From assembly GCF_013423485.1 (NCBI RefSeq), contig NZ_JABFFR010000032.1:1-64000 (forward strand): a DNA stretch of 64,000 bases, given 5' to 3'. Shown piece after piece: positions 42,598-50,633 of the stretch. This stretch comes from Azospirillum oleiclasticum. Its GTDB lineage: Bacteria > Pseudomonadota > Alphaproteobacteria > Azospirillales > Azospirillaceae. The notes beneath the pieces are model-generated. The model saw only the letters and a program-made list of their open reading frames with translations. It ran no database searches and had not been told where the DNA came from. Both the position numbers and the translations under genes were made by a program. Positions within the stretch are counted from its first letter, which is position 1. The number at the start of each line of letters is the position of its first letter.

Positions 42598-43377
42598 ATG
42601 CTCCGTAACTTCAAGTTTCCCCACGACGGGAAGATCTACAGCTTCAGCCTGCACGAGCCCGTTCATGGGACGCTGCAGCAGGGGCTTCTGTACGAGCCGG
42701 CGACGTCGATGACCGTCATGGAGATCCTGCGGCCGGGTGACACCGTGTTCGACGTGGGGGCCAATGTCGGGTATTTCTCGGTGCTCAGCAACGCGATCGC
42801 GCCGGGGGCCTGCCGCGTTTTCGCGTTCGAGCCGAACCCGGTCGCCTTCGACATCCTGACCGCCAACGTCGCGGCCAACACACCGCACAACATCACCTGT
42901 TTCAACGTCGGCGTCTCCGACCGGTCGGGGACGTCGATCCTCATGCCGCGCCCCGACCACAGCAAGTCGCGGCTGCTGCACAGCGACGGCAAGCTCGCAC
43001 CGAGCGAGGGGGTGGAGCACAGCAGCGTGCCGGTGGTGTCGCTCGACGAGGTCGCCGACCAGCACGGGATCGACAGTATCAGGCTCCTCAAGATCGACGT
43101 CGAGGGGTTCGAGCCCTACGTCATGCTGGGTGCCAAGTCACTGCTGACGAGCGGACGCGTGGAGTATGTCATCTGCGAGATGAACAACGAGGATCTCAAG
43201 CTCCATGGCTCTGACCAGGCGCAGGTCCGGCGGGCGTTCGAAGCCCTCGGCTACGAGATCGAGCTGATCAATCCGCTGAGCGAGGACTGGTGCCAGGGCC
43301 GCACGCGACGCCCCTACCGCTTCCCCGAGACCATCGAGTCCAACATCGTCTTCAACATCCTGTGCCGGCGGCGGTAG
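42598..43377 (+). CDS. FkbM-family SAM-dependent methyltransferase
   Basis: 259 residues from ATG 42598, 112 bp after tamB. The SAM-binding loop is VFDVGANVGYFSVLS, followed by the acidic end of strand 2 (AFEPNPVAF) and the FkbM-specific VSLDEVADQHGIDSIRLLKIDVEGFEPYVMLGA. FkbM enzymes O-methylate sugars or polyketides. No glycan gene cluster is beside it, so the substrate is unknown. It converges on the next methyltransferase gene. Confidence 0.9.
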   Translation: MLRNFKFPHDGKIYSFSLHEPVHGTLQQGLLYEPATSMTVMEILRPGDTVFDVGANVGYFSVLSNAIAPGACRVFAFEPNPVAFDILTANVAANTPHNITCFNVGVSDRSGTSILMPRPDHSKSRLLHSDGKLAPSEGVEHSSVPVVSLDEVADQHGIDSIRLLKIDVEGFEPYVMLGAKSLLTSGRVEYVICEMNNEDLKLHGSDQAQVRRAFEALGYEIELINPLSEDWCQGRTRRPYRFPETIESNIVFNILCRRR

Positions 43378-43395
43378 GCCGGTACGATCGCGCGC

Positions 43396-44100
43396 TCAGC
43401 GCCGGACGAACACCATCCGCCGCATGGGCTGGTCGAACTCCGCCATGCCGTCCGTCCAGCGCGCGGCGGCGGCGAAGCCGTCCCGCATCTCCGCTTCCAC
43501 GGCGGGCAGGCGGGCGCGACGGTCGGGGTCCACGGCGACCATGTGGGTCAGCAGATGGTCGGCGTCGCGGTAGCGCATGACCGTGTGGTAGACGGTCTCG
43601 TCCACCGGCTCCAGCTCCGGTGGCGGGCGGCGCAGCGTGTCGTGGGCGGCGGCGCGCACCACGGTCTCGTCGTCCAGCCGACGGGTGACGGCGAAATAGG
43701 CGCCGTCGGCGACCGGCTCCACCACCACCAGCCGGCCGCCGGGCTTCAGCACCCGCGCGGCCTCGGCCAGGGACGGGGCCATCACCGCAAGCGGCAGGTG
43801 ATGGAAGCTGTTGGAGTAGACGACCACATCCGTCGAGCCGTCGGCCATGGGCAGCGCCTCGCCGCTGCCGACCGCGTAGCCGGCGCCGTCCACCGGCTCG
43901 GCCGCGCGGGCGCGGGCCAGCTGGCCGTCGCTGATCTCGATGCCGGTGACGGTGGCGCCGAGGCCGGCGAGATGGCGGACCAGCGCCCCGTCGCCGCAGC
44001 CGACATCCACGACCACACGGCCGCCGACCTCCACCACCTCGGCCAGGGCTTGCTTGAGGGTCAGCGTGCGCGGAACGGCGGTCGGCGCGGCAGTGGTCAT
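43396..44100 (-). CDS. class I SAM-dependent methyltransferase
   Basis: 234 residues. Methyltransf_11-type motifs are VVVDVGCGDGALVRHLAGLGATVTGIEISD (SAM loop and motif II), DGSTDVVVYSNSFHHLPL and ARVLKPGGRLVVVEPVADGAYF. It resembles UbiE/menaquinone-type enzymes, but the substrate is unknown. It lies 4 bp downstream of the dctP gene, so it is probably transcribed with it; whether it belongs to the catabolic pathway is unclear. Confidence 0.85.
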   Translation of the reverse strand: MTTAAPTAVPRTLTLKQALAEVVEVGGRVVVDVGCGDGALVRHLAGLGATVTGIEISDGQLARARAAEPVDGAGYAVGSGEALPMADGSTDVVVYSNSFHHLPLAVMAPSLAEAARVLKPGGRLVVVEPVADGAYFAVTRRLDDETVVRAAAHDTLRRPPPELEPVDETVYHTVMRYRDADHLLTHMVAVDPDRRARLPAVEAEMRDGFAAAARWTDGMAEFDQPMRRMVFVRR

Positions 44101-44104
44101 GATG

Positions 44105-45127
44105 TCAGCCCTTGGTCTGGACGATGGACTGGAACTGCTTCCACACCTCGGGGAAGCGGCGGGTGTACTCCTCGCTGACCTTGGCGCCGATCTCCAGGAA
44201 TTTCGCGCGCTGGTCCTGCGGCACGACCACCAGCTTGCCGCCGGTGGCGATCAGCCGGTCCATGGTCTCCTGGTCGCTGGTGATGGCGCGCTTCCACTGG
44301 CTGGCGATGACCTCGGCGGTGGTGTCCTCGACGACCTTGCGCAGGTCGGCGGGCAGCCCCTTCAGCCACTTGTCGTCCACGCAGACGGAATAGGTCAGCA
44401 GGTTCATGCCCGGCACGATGGACGCGGTCCTGGCGGCGTTGGTGCCGACCATCTCCCAGCCGCCGGCGGACGTGTAGATGCCGTCGATCGCACCCTGCAT
44501 CAGCGCCGCCGCCATTTCCGAGGCCGGCATGGAGATCGGGTTGGCGCCGAGATCGCGCATCAGCGATTGCAGCACCCGCCCGCCGGTCAGCCGCACCTTC
44601 GCGCCCTTCAGGTCGTTGACGGCGTCGATCTCCTTGTCCTTGAACAGGAACATCAGGTCGGCGGTGCGCATCAGCCCCATGATGCGGATGCCCTTGTCCT
44701 GCACCAGGGCGGACAGCATGGCGGCCAGCTTCTCCGAGGTGTCGCCGCGCTGCATCGCCTCGTCGGTAACGGCGAAGGGCAGGTTCACCACACCATAGGC
44801 GGGCGCGATGCTCTCGAGCTGGACGCTGACCGGCCACACCATGTGCACCGAGCCGGAGCCGAGCGCGGCCACCGCGTCCTTGTCCTTGTAGAGCGTGCCG
44901 GAGGGGAAGACCCGCGCCTTGATGCGGCCCTGGGTGCGCTGGTTGATGAGGCCGGCATACTCCTCCATCAGCTTGGTGCCCCAGTGGCTGGTGGCGATCT
45001 CGTTGGTCAGCACCATCTCGATGGGCGCCTGGGCCGCCCCCTGCGCCTGGGCGGGCGCCGCCCCGGACAGCGCCACACCGGCCGCGAGACCCAGCGCCAC
45101 CGCGCAGCGCGTGAAGCTCTTGAACAT
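44105..45127 (-). CDS. TRAP transporter substrate-binding protein DctP
   Basis: 340 residues from ATG 45127 (GGGAGGAGG just upstream). It has a signal peptide ending AQA-QG, and the DctP fold with TSHWGTKLMEEYAGLINQRTQGRIKARVFPSGTLYKDKDAVAALGSGSVHM. The carboxylate-binding Arg region is RLTGGRVLQSLMRDLGANPISMPASEM, and the QGAIDGIYTSAGGW stretch is typical. It delivers an organic acid to the DctQM membrane unit, encoded 7.5 kb away at 52612-54508 on the other strand. The gene context argues for itaconate or a related C5 dicarboxylate. Confidence 0.92.
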   Translation of the reverse strand: MFKSFTRCAVALGLAAGVALSGAAPAQAQGAAQAPIEMVLTNEIATSHWGTKLMEEYAGLINQRTQGRIKARVFPSGTLYKDKDAVAALGSGSVHMVWPVSVQLESIAPAYGVVNLPFAVTDEAMQRGDTSEKLAAMLSALVQDKGIRIMGLMRTADLMFLFKDKEIDAVNDLKGAKVRLTGGRVLQSLMRDLGANPISMPASEMAAALMQGAIDGIYTSAGGWEMVGTNAARTASIVPGMNLLTYSVCVDDKWLKGLPADLRKVVEDTTAEVIASQWKRAITSDQETMDRLIATGGKLVVVPQDQRAKFLEIGAKVSEEYTRRFPEVWKQFQSIVQTKG

Positions 45128-45217
45128 CCTCCTCCCCCCTTTGTCGGTGGTGGTTTGCTTGGCGAGCAAACTGATCCGGCCGAACATACGCGGGAATGGT
45201 TCGTCATGCCAGCTTTA

Positions 45218-45229
45218 TTGTACGGACAA
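45218..45229. promoter_or_regulatory. candidate GntR operator before dctP
   Basis: TTGTACGGACAA has TTGT/ACAA arms around a 4-bp centre, fitting the GT-N4-AC core of GntR-family sites. It lies 91 bp upstream of the dctP start. Its reverse complement recurs exactly at 47398-47409. Confidence 0.6.
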
Positions 45230-45231
45230 CT

Positions 45232-46452
45232 CTACACCGGCTTGGTGCGGAGCGTCCGGAGGATCGCCAGGCCGCCGATCAGCGGAAACACCGCCAGCGC
45301 GGCGAAGGTGGCGCCGTAGCCGCCGATCTGGTCGAAGGCGAGCGCGAAGAGCGCCGGCCCCACCACCACCCCGGCGAAGGTCACCATCATCACCCCGCCG
45401 GTGGCGGCGCTGACCGCGCCCGGCGGCGCCACCCGCGCCACCTCCGCCAGGAACACGCCGTTCCAGCCGATGGAGGCGGCGCCGAACACCGACAGCAGCG
45501 CGATCACCAGCGCCGGCGGCCAGCCCGGCCCCAGCCACGCAGTGGCGACGGCGCAGACCGCCGCCAGCACGCCGAGCCCGGCCAGCACCGGCGCACCACC
45601 GCCGATGCGGTCGGCCAGCACGCCCCAGCCGAGGCGCGCCACCGCCCCCGACGCCTGCACCATGGCGATGGCGCCGCCCGCCTGCACCAGCGTCCAGTGC
45701 AGGTCGTGCACCAGCATGGTGACGGTGAAGGTCATCAGGCAGAGTTGCAGCCCGGCGAAGCAGAAGGCCATCACCGCCACCCCGCGCAGCGCTGGCACGC
45801 CCCACATCAGCCGCAGCCCGTCGAACAGCGTGCCGCGCAGCGGCAGCCCCGGCACGCGGTCGTCGTCCCAGCGCCGCCGGTGCGGGCCGAAGACGGCCAG
45901 GGTCAGCACGAACAGCAGGGCCACGGCCAGCGCCGCGGCCCGCCAGCCGAAGGCGTCGCTGACCACCGGCAGCAGCATGCCCGCCACCATGCCACCCAGC
46001 GGCACCCCCGTCTGCTTGGCGGAGAAGACGAGGTTGCGCCGCGCCGGCGGGGTGAAGCGGTTCAGCAGGTGGGAGGAGGCCGGGTTGACCAGCCCGTAGC
46101 CGATGCCGAAGGCGAGCGAGGCCAGCACCACCGTCCACAGCGAGCCCAGGGCGAGGCCCAGGCTGCCGGCCAGCCCGCAGACCATGGCCGCCATGCCCAC
46201 CGTCCCCGCCCCCCAGCGCCGCACCGCCGGGCCGGCGATGCCGGACATGGTGGCCGCCGCCGCGTAGATCAGGCTGATCTGGTAGCCCACCGCCTCCGCC
46301 CCGATGCCCAGCGAGCGGGCCGCGGCGGGGGCGATGGTGGCGAGCGTCAGCACCGCCAGCGTGGCGAGGATCTGGACGACCGTCACCTCCGCCAGCAGCA
46401 GCCCGAAGGGCACGTGGCCTCCGGTGGGCGCGCCGGCCGGCTGTGTGGTCAC
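45232..46452 (-). CDS. MFS permease
   Basis: 406 residues. GTG 46452 overlaps the citE stop as GTGA, so the two are translationally coupled. About 12 membrane helices are present, with the MFS loop signatures GYGLVNPASSHLLNRFTPPARRN and GVLADRIGGG. No substrate-specific motif was recognised. As a member of the catabolic operon with a lyase gene it may export or import an intermediate or the substrate. It ends only 2 bp before the dctP-side operator. Confidence 0.88.
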   Translation of the reverse strand: MTTQPAGAPTGGHVPFGLLLAEVTVVQILATLAVLTLATIAPAAARSLGIGAEAVGYQISLIYAAAATMSGIAGPAVRRWGAGTVGMAAMVCGLAGSLGLALGSLWTVVLASLAFGIGYGLVNPASSHLLNRFTPPARRNLVFSAKQTGVPLGGMVAGMLLPVVSDAFGWRAAALAVALLFVLTLAVFGPHRRRWDDDRVPGLPLRGTLFDGLRLMWGVPALRGVAVMAFCFAGLQLCLMTFTVTMLVHDLHWTLVQAGGAIAMVQASGAVARLGWGVLADRIGGGAPVLAGLGVLAAVCAVATAWLGPGWPPALVIALLSVFGAASIGWNGVFLAEVARVAPPGAVSAATGGVMMVTFAGVVVGPALFALAFDQIGGYGATFAALAVFPLIGGLAILRTLRTKPV

Positions 46453-47366
46453 CGCCGCCCCTCCCCGCCTTGCGAGCGCCGGGCGATGGCGAGGATGCGG
46501 CGGCAGGTCAGCACCACCGGCTTCTCCACCAGCTTGCCGTCCAGCGTGCAGACGCCGCCGCCGGCCGCCTCGAAGGCCGCCAGCACCCGCTCGGCCCGCG
46601 CCACCGCCTCGGCCGGCGGCATCAGGGATTCGTGGATGGCGGCCACCTGCTTGGGATGGATCGCGGCGCGCGCGGTGAAGCCCAGCGCCACGCTGCGCAC
46701 CAGCTCCTGCCGGTAGCCCTCCTCGTCGTCCAGGAAGATCCAGGGCATGTCCACGGCGTCCAGCGCGAAGCGGGCGGCGGCGTGGACGATGCGGGCGCGG
46801 GCGTGCACCAGCGGCTCCCACGCCAGATTGACCCGCAGCTCCGCCGACAGGTCGGCCCCGCCGAACATCAGGAAGGACAGGCGCGGGCCGGAGCCGGCGG
46901 CGATCTCCATCACATTCTCCAGCCCCTCCGCGCTCTCGATCAGGGCGCCGAGTTCGCCCGCCAGGCCCTGCTCGTCCAGCAGACCCGCGGCGAGCCGGAG
47001 GTCCGACGCGGCGTCGGCCTTGGGCAGCAGGAAGCCGGCGCAGCCCAGGCTCGCCGCCCCCTCGGTCAGCGCCAGCAGATCGGCCAGCCCGGTGCGGCTG
47101 CGCACGGCGTTGACGCGCACGAACAGCTCCGGCCCGCCGGGCGCGCGCTGGCGCAGGAAATCGCGCACGGCCGTCCGCGCACGGTCCTTCTCGCCGGGGG
47201 CGACCGCGTCCTCCAGGTCGATGATCACCGCGTCGGAGCCCGCCTCCATCGCCTTGGCGAAACGGTCGGGGCGGCTGCCGGGGACGAACAGGTAGGAGCG
47301 GCGCAGCGGGCGGACGCCGTCGGTCGGGGCGCCATTCGGCTGGGCAATCGGATTGTTTGGTATCAA
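46449..47366 (-). CDS. CitE-like acyl-CoA lyase (probable (S)-citramalyl-CoA lyase, Ccl)
   Basis: 305 residues. The HpcH/HpaI/CitE barrel motifs are RRSYLFVPGSRPDRFAKA, DAVIIDLEDAVAPGEKD, FVRVNAVRS, GFLLPKAD, LIESAEGL and MFGGADLSAEL. Enzymes of this type split 3-hydroxyacyl-CoA esters such as malyl-CoA or citramalyl-CoA. With a CaiB-type CoA-transferase and a MaoC hydratase encoded beside it, the best fit is cleavage of (S)-citramalyl-CoA to acetyl-CoA and pyruvate in itaconate breakdown. It is divergent from maoC across a shared operator. Confidence 0.85.
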   Translation of the reverse strand: MIPNNPIAQPNGAPTDGVRPLRRSYLFVPGSRPDRFAKAMEAGSDAVIIDLEDAVAPGEKDRARTAVRDFLRQRAPGGPELFVRVNAVRSRTGLADLLALTEGAASLGCAGFLLPKADAASDLRLAAGLLDEQGLAGELGALIESAEGLENVMEIAAGSGPRLSFLMFGGADLSAELRVNLAWEPLVHARARIVHAAARFALDAVDMPWIFLDDEEGYRQELVRSVALGFTARAAIHPKQVAAIHESLMPPAEAVARAERVLAAFEAAGGGVCTLDGKLVEKPVVLTCRRILAIARRSQGGEGRR

Positions 47367-47397
47367 AGCGCTTCCCTCGCCGGGTTGGTCGTGTTAT

Positions 47398-47409
47398 TTG
47401 TCCGTACAA
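47398..47409. promoter_or_regulatory. candidate GntR operator in the citE-maoC divergent region
   Basis: TTGTCCGTACAA, the exact reverse complement of the site at 45218-45229. It lies 31 bp before the citE start and 84 bp before the maoC start, so a bound regulator could act on both transcripts. Confidence 0.65.
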
Positions 47410-47493
47410 CATGCTAGCGCAAGCGCGGAGCATGTTCATCCAAAATCCTGGCCCAGTGCCGGACCCCGCACCAACGCGCATCAGGGAGCCCCC

Positions 47494-47991
47494 ATGCCCC
47501 CCTCACCGGAGCCGCGGACGATCATCGCCAGCTACGGCCGCTACCTCGAGGATTTCGTGGTCGGCGACGTGTACGAACACCGTCCCGGCCGCACCATCAC
47601 CGAGGCGGACAACATACAGTTCAGCCTGCTCACCATGAACCGCCACCCGATGCATTGCGACCATGCCCTGGCCGCGCGGTCGGAGTTCGGCAAGCCGCTG
47701 GTCAACAGCGGCCTGACGCTGGCCATGGTGGTGGGCATGACGGTGGACGACGTCAGCGCCAAGGCCATCGCCAACCTCGGCTGGTCCGACATCAAGCTGA
47801 CGGCACCCGTGCACCCCGGCGACACCATCTACGCCCGCACCGAAGTGCTGGAGATCCGTCCGTCCAAGTCGCGCCCGACCCAGGGGATCGTGACCACCCG
47901 GACCGAGGGCTACAAGGCCGACGGCACGGTCTTCATGACCTTCGTGCGCAACAGCCTGGTGCCCAAGCGCGGCCACGGGCTGGAAGACTGA
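47494..47991 (+). CDS. MaoC-domain hydratase (probable itaconyl-CoA hydratase, Ich)
   Basis: 165 residues from ATG 47494 (GGGAG five to six bases upstream). It has a single hot-dog fold: YLEDFVVGDVYEHRPGRTITEADNIQFSLLTMNRHPMHCDHALA carries the catalytic Asp/His region, and LTLAMVVGMTVDDVS and WSDIKLTAPVHPGDTIYARTEVLE follow. The close-relative type is the mesaconyl/itaconyl-CoA hydratase group. It should add water to itaconyl-CoA to give citramalyl-CoA, the substrate of the divergent lyase. It is the first gene of the plus-strand operon. Confidence 0.85.
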   Translation: MPPSPEPRTIIASYGRYLEDFVVGDVYEHRPGRTITEADNIQFSLLTMNRHPMHCDHALAARSEFGKPLVNSGLTLAMVVGMTVDDVSAKAIANLGWSDIKLTAPVHPGDTIYARTEVLEIRPSKSRPTQGIVTTRTEGYKADGTVFMTFVRNSLVPKRGHGLED

Positions 47992-48014
47992 ACGAAATCG
48001 GGAGGAGAGACCCC

Positions 48015-49430
48015 ATGACCGCCGGCAGCCCGTCCATCGCCGAGGCCCCGTCCATCGCCGAGGCGTTGTCCCGCTTCGTCGCCGACACCCCCGACGACGC
48101 CATCCCGGAGACGGTGCGCACCCGCGCCCCCCATCACATGCTGGACGCGGTCGGCATCGCGCTGGCCTCCACCCGCTACGACTTCGCGCACAAGACGCTG
48201 ACGGCGCTGCGCGGGCTGGCGGGCGAGGGGCCGGTGCCGGTGATCGGCATGCCGGCGGCGCTGCCGGCGCGCGACGCGGCGACCGTCAACGGGCTGCTCT
48301 GCCACGGGCTGGATTTCGACGACACCCACATCCCCGGCGTCATCCACCCGACCGCGGCGGTGCTGCCGGCGGTGATGTCGGCGGGCTGGATGACCGGCGC
48401 CTCGGGCCGGGAGCTGGTCAGCGCCTATATCCTGGGCGTCGAGGTGGCGGCGCGGCTGGGCGCGGTGGCGCATGGCGGCTTCCATCAGGTGGGCTTCCAC
48501 CCCACCGGCATGATCGGCGTCTTCGCCTGCGCGCTCGCCGCCGGCCGGCTGTTCGGGCTGACGCCGCGACAGATGGGCCACGCGCAGGGTGTTGCGCTGT
48601 CCATGGCGTCCGGCAGCCTGGAGTTCCTGGAGGACGGCGCCTGGAACAAGCGGCTGCATCCGGGCTGGGCGGCCGCCGCCGGCATCACCGCGGCGGCGCT
48701 GGCGCGGGAGGGCTTCGTCGGCATCACCAACCCGTATGACGGGCGCTTCGGTCTCTACCGCGCCTATCTCGGCGTCGAGGCGGGACGCGCGGAAACCGCG
48801 CTCGCCACCGCCGGGCTGGGCGAGGCGTGGGAGCTGATGGCGACCGCGATCAAGCCCTACCCCGCCTGCCATTTCACCCACGCCTGCATCGACGCCGGGC
48901 TGGCTCTGCGCCGCGACGGGCTGGACCCGGCGCGCATCCGCTCCATCACCGCGCTGGTGCCGGAGCAGGTGATCAAGACCGTCTGCGAGCCGGAGGCCAA
49001 CAAGAAGCGGCCCGCCAACAGCTACGACGCGCAGTTCAGCGTGCCCTTCCTGGTGGCGGCCGGGCTGATCCGCGGCCGGGTGACGCTGGCGGAGCTGGAG
49101 ACCGAGGCGCTGGGCGACCCGGCGATCCTGGCGCTGGCCGCCAAGGTCTCCTACCGCGCCGACCCGGATTCGGCCTTCCCGCACGCCTATTCGGGCGAGC
49201 TGATCGTGACGACGGAGGACGGCCGCACCCTGCGCCACCGCGAGCACATCAACCGCGGTGCCGCCGACCGGCCGCTGAGCAACGCCGACATCGTGGAGAA
49301 GTACCGCGGCAACGCCGCCATGACCCTGCACGACCGCGCCGCCGACCGCATCCAGGACGCGGTGTTGGGGCTGGACGGCGCCGGCCGCGCGGCCGACGCT
49401 CTGGCCGTTCTGTCCGGCACCGGACGCTGA
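48015..49430 (+). CDS. MmgE/PrpD family protein
   Basis: 471 residues from ATG 48015 (GGAGGAGAG upstream), 23 bp after maoC. The N-terminus contains a repeated PSIAEA unit. The MmgE/PrpD helical domain has LCHGLDFDDTHIPGVIHPTAAVLPA, and the conserved HxGFHPTGMIGVF, LEFLEDGAWNKRLHPGWAA and KPYPACHFTHACID motifs. The family includes 2-methylcitrate dehydratase and cis-aconitate decarboxylase, the enzyme that makes itaconate. In this locus it may interconvert a tricarboxylate and itaconate, or isomerise a pathway intermediate. The role is not settled. Confidence 0.88.
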   Translation: MTAGSPSIAEAPSIAEALSRFVADTPDDAIPETVRTRAPHHMLDAVGIALASTRYDFAHKTLTALRGLAGEGPVPVIGMPAALPARDAATVNGLLCHGLDFDDTHIPGVIHPTAAVLPAVMSAGWMTGASGRELVSAYILGVEVAARLGAVAHGGFHQVGFHPTGMIGVFACALAAGRLFGLTPRQMGHAQGVALSMASGSLEFLEDGAWNKRLHPGWAAAAGITAAALAREGFVGITNPYDGRFGLYRAYLGVEAGRAETALATAGLGEAWELMATAIKPYPACHFTHACIDAGLALRRDGLDPARIRSITALVPEQVIKTVCEPEANKKRPANSYDAQFSVPFLVAAGLIRGRVTLAELETEALGDPAILALAAKVSYRADPDSAFPHAYSGELIVTTEDGRTLRHREHINRGAADRPLSNADIVEKYRGNAAMTLHDRAADRIQDAVLGLDGAGRAADALAVLSGTGR

Positions 49431-49451
49431 CGAGACGCGAGGGAAAGCACC

Positions 49452-50621
49452 ATGACCGACACCACCATGACCGACGCCGACCGGGCCGAGCAGGAGCGGC
49501 TGGTCCTCGACAGCGTCGAGCGTTTCCTGGAGCGCCACGTCCGCCCCGTCGCGCTGAAGCTGGAGCATGACGACGAATACCCCGCCGAGATCGTCGAGCG
49601 GATGAAGGAGCTGGGGCTGTTCGGTGCCACCATCCCGGAGGAGTATGGCGGGCTGGGGCTGCGCCCCTCCACCTACGCCAAGGTGATCGAGCGCATCGCC
49701 GGTGTGTGGATGTCGATCAGCGGGATCATCAACTCCCACCTGATCATGGCCTTCATCCTGACCAAGAACGGGACGGAGGCGCAGAAGCAGGCCTTCCTGC
49801 CGCGCTTCGCCACCGGCGAGCTGCGCGGCGGGCTGGCGCTCACCGAACCCGACTGCGGCACCGACCTCCAGGCCATCCGGACGCTGGCCAAGCGCGACGG
49901 CGACGACTACGTCATCAACGGCTCCAAGACCTGGATCTCCAACGGCATCCACGGAAGCTGCTTCGCGCTGCTGGTGAAGACCGACCTCACCGCCCAGCCC
50001 CGCCACAAGGGGATGACCATGTTCCTGGCCGAGAAGGGGCCGGGCTTCACGGTCAGCCGCAAGCTGGAGAAGCTGGGCTACAAGGGCATCGATTCGGCCG
50101 AGCTGGTCTTCGAGGACTACCGCATCCCCGCCGCGAACCGCATCGGGGCGGAGGGCCAGGGCATGGCCTGCGCCATCTCCGGCTTGGAGCTGGGCCGCCT
50201 GAACGTCGCCGCCCGCGGCGTCGGCGTGGCCCAGGCGGCACTCGACGAGGCGGTCAAATACAGCCAGCAGCGCCACACCTTCGGCAAGCCCATCCACCAG
50301 CACCAGGCGGTCGCCCTCAAGCTCGCCGACATGGTCACCCGCACGGAGGCCGCCCGGCTGCTGGTCGAGAAGGCCGCGGCGGCACTCGACCGCGGCGAGC
50401 GCTGCGACTTCGAGGCCGGCATGGCCAAGCTGTTCGCCACCGAGGCGGCGCTGGAGAACGCCACGGAATCGCTGCGCATCCACGGCGGCTACGGCTACTC
50501 CAAGGAGTTCGTGGTCGAGCGGCTCTACCGCGACGCCCCCCTGCTGTGCATCGGCGAGGGCACCAACGAGATCCAGCGCCTCGTCATCGCCAAGCGGCTG
50601 ATCGAACGGAATCCGATTTAG
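49452..50621 (+). CDS. acyl-CoA dehydrogenase
   Basis: 389 residues from ATG 49452 (two nearby ATGs), 21 bp after the PrpD-like gene. FAD/acyl-CoA motifs: GGLALTEPDCGTDL, YVINGSKTWISNGIHG, and RIHGGYGYSKEFVVERLYRDAP. The catalytic base is the Glu of CIGEGTNEIQRLVIA. The length is normal. The same gene type occurs in the Pseudomonas itaconate cluster; its exact reaction there is not established and may act on an alternative C5 acyl-CoA. It is part of the plus-strand catabolic operon. Confidence 0.92.
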   Translation: MTDTTMTDADRAEQERLVLDSVERFLERHVRPVALKLEHDDEYPAEIVERMKELGLFGATIPEEYGGLGLRPSTYAKVIERIAGVWMSISGIINSHLIMAFILTKNGTEAQKQAFLPRFATGELRGGLALTEPDCGTDLQAIRTLAKRDGDDYVINGSKTWISNGIHGSCFALLVKTDLTAQPRHKGMTMFLAEKGPGFTVSRKLEKLGYKGIDSAELVFEDYRIPAANRIGAEGQGMACAISGLELGRLNVAARGVGVAQAALDEAVKYSQQRHTFGKPIHQHQAVALKLADMVTRTEAARLLVEKAAAALDRGERCDFEAGMAKLFATEAALENATESLRIHGGYGYSKEFVVERLYRDAPLLCIGEGTNEIQRLVIAKRLIERNPI

Positions 50622-50633
50622 GGGATCCACGCC

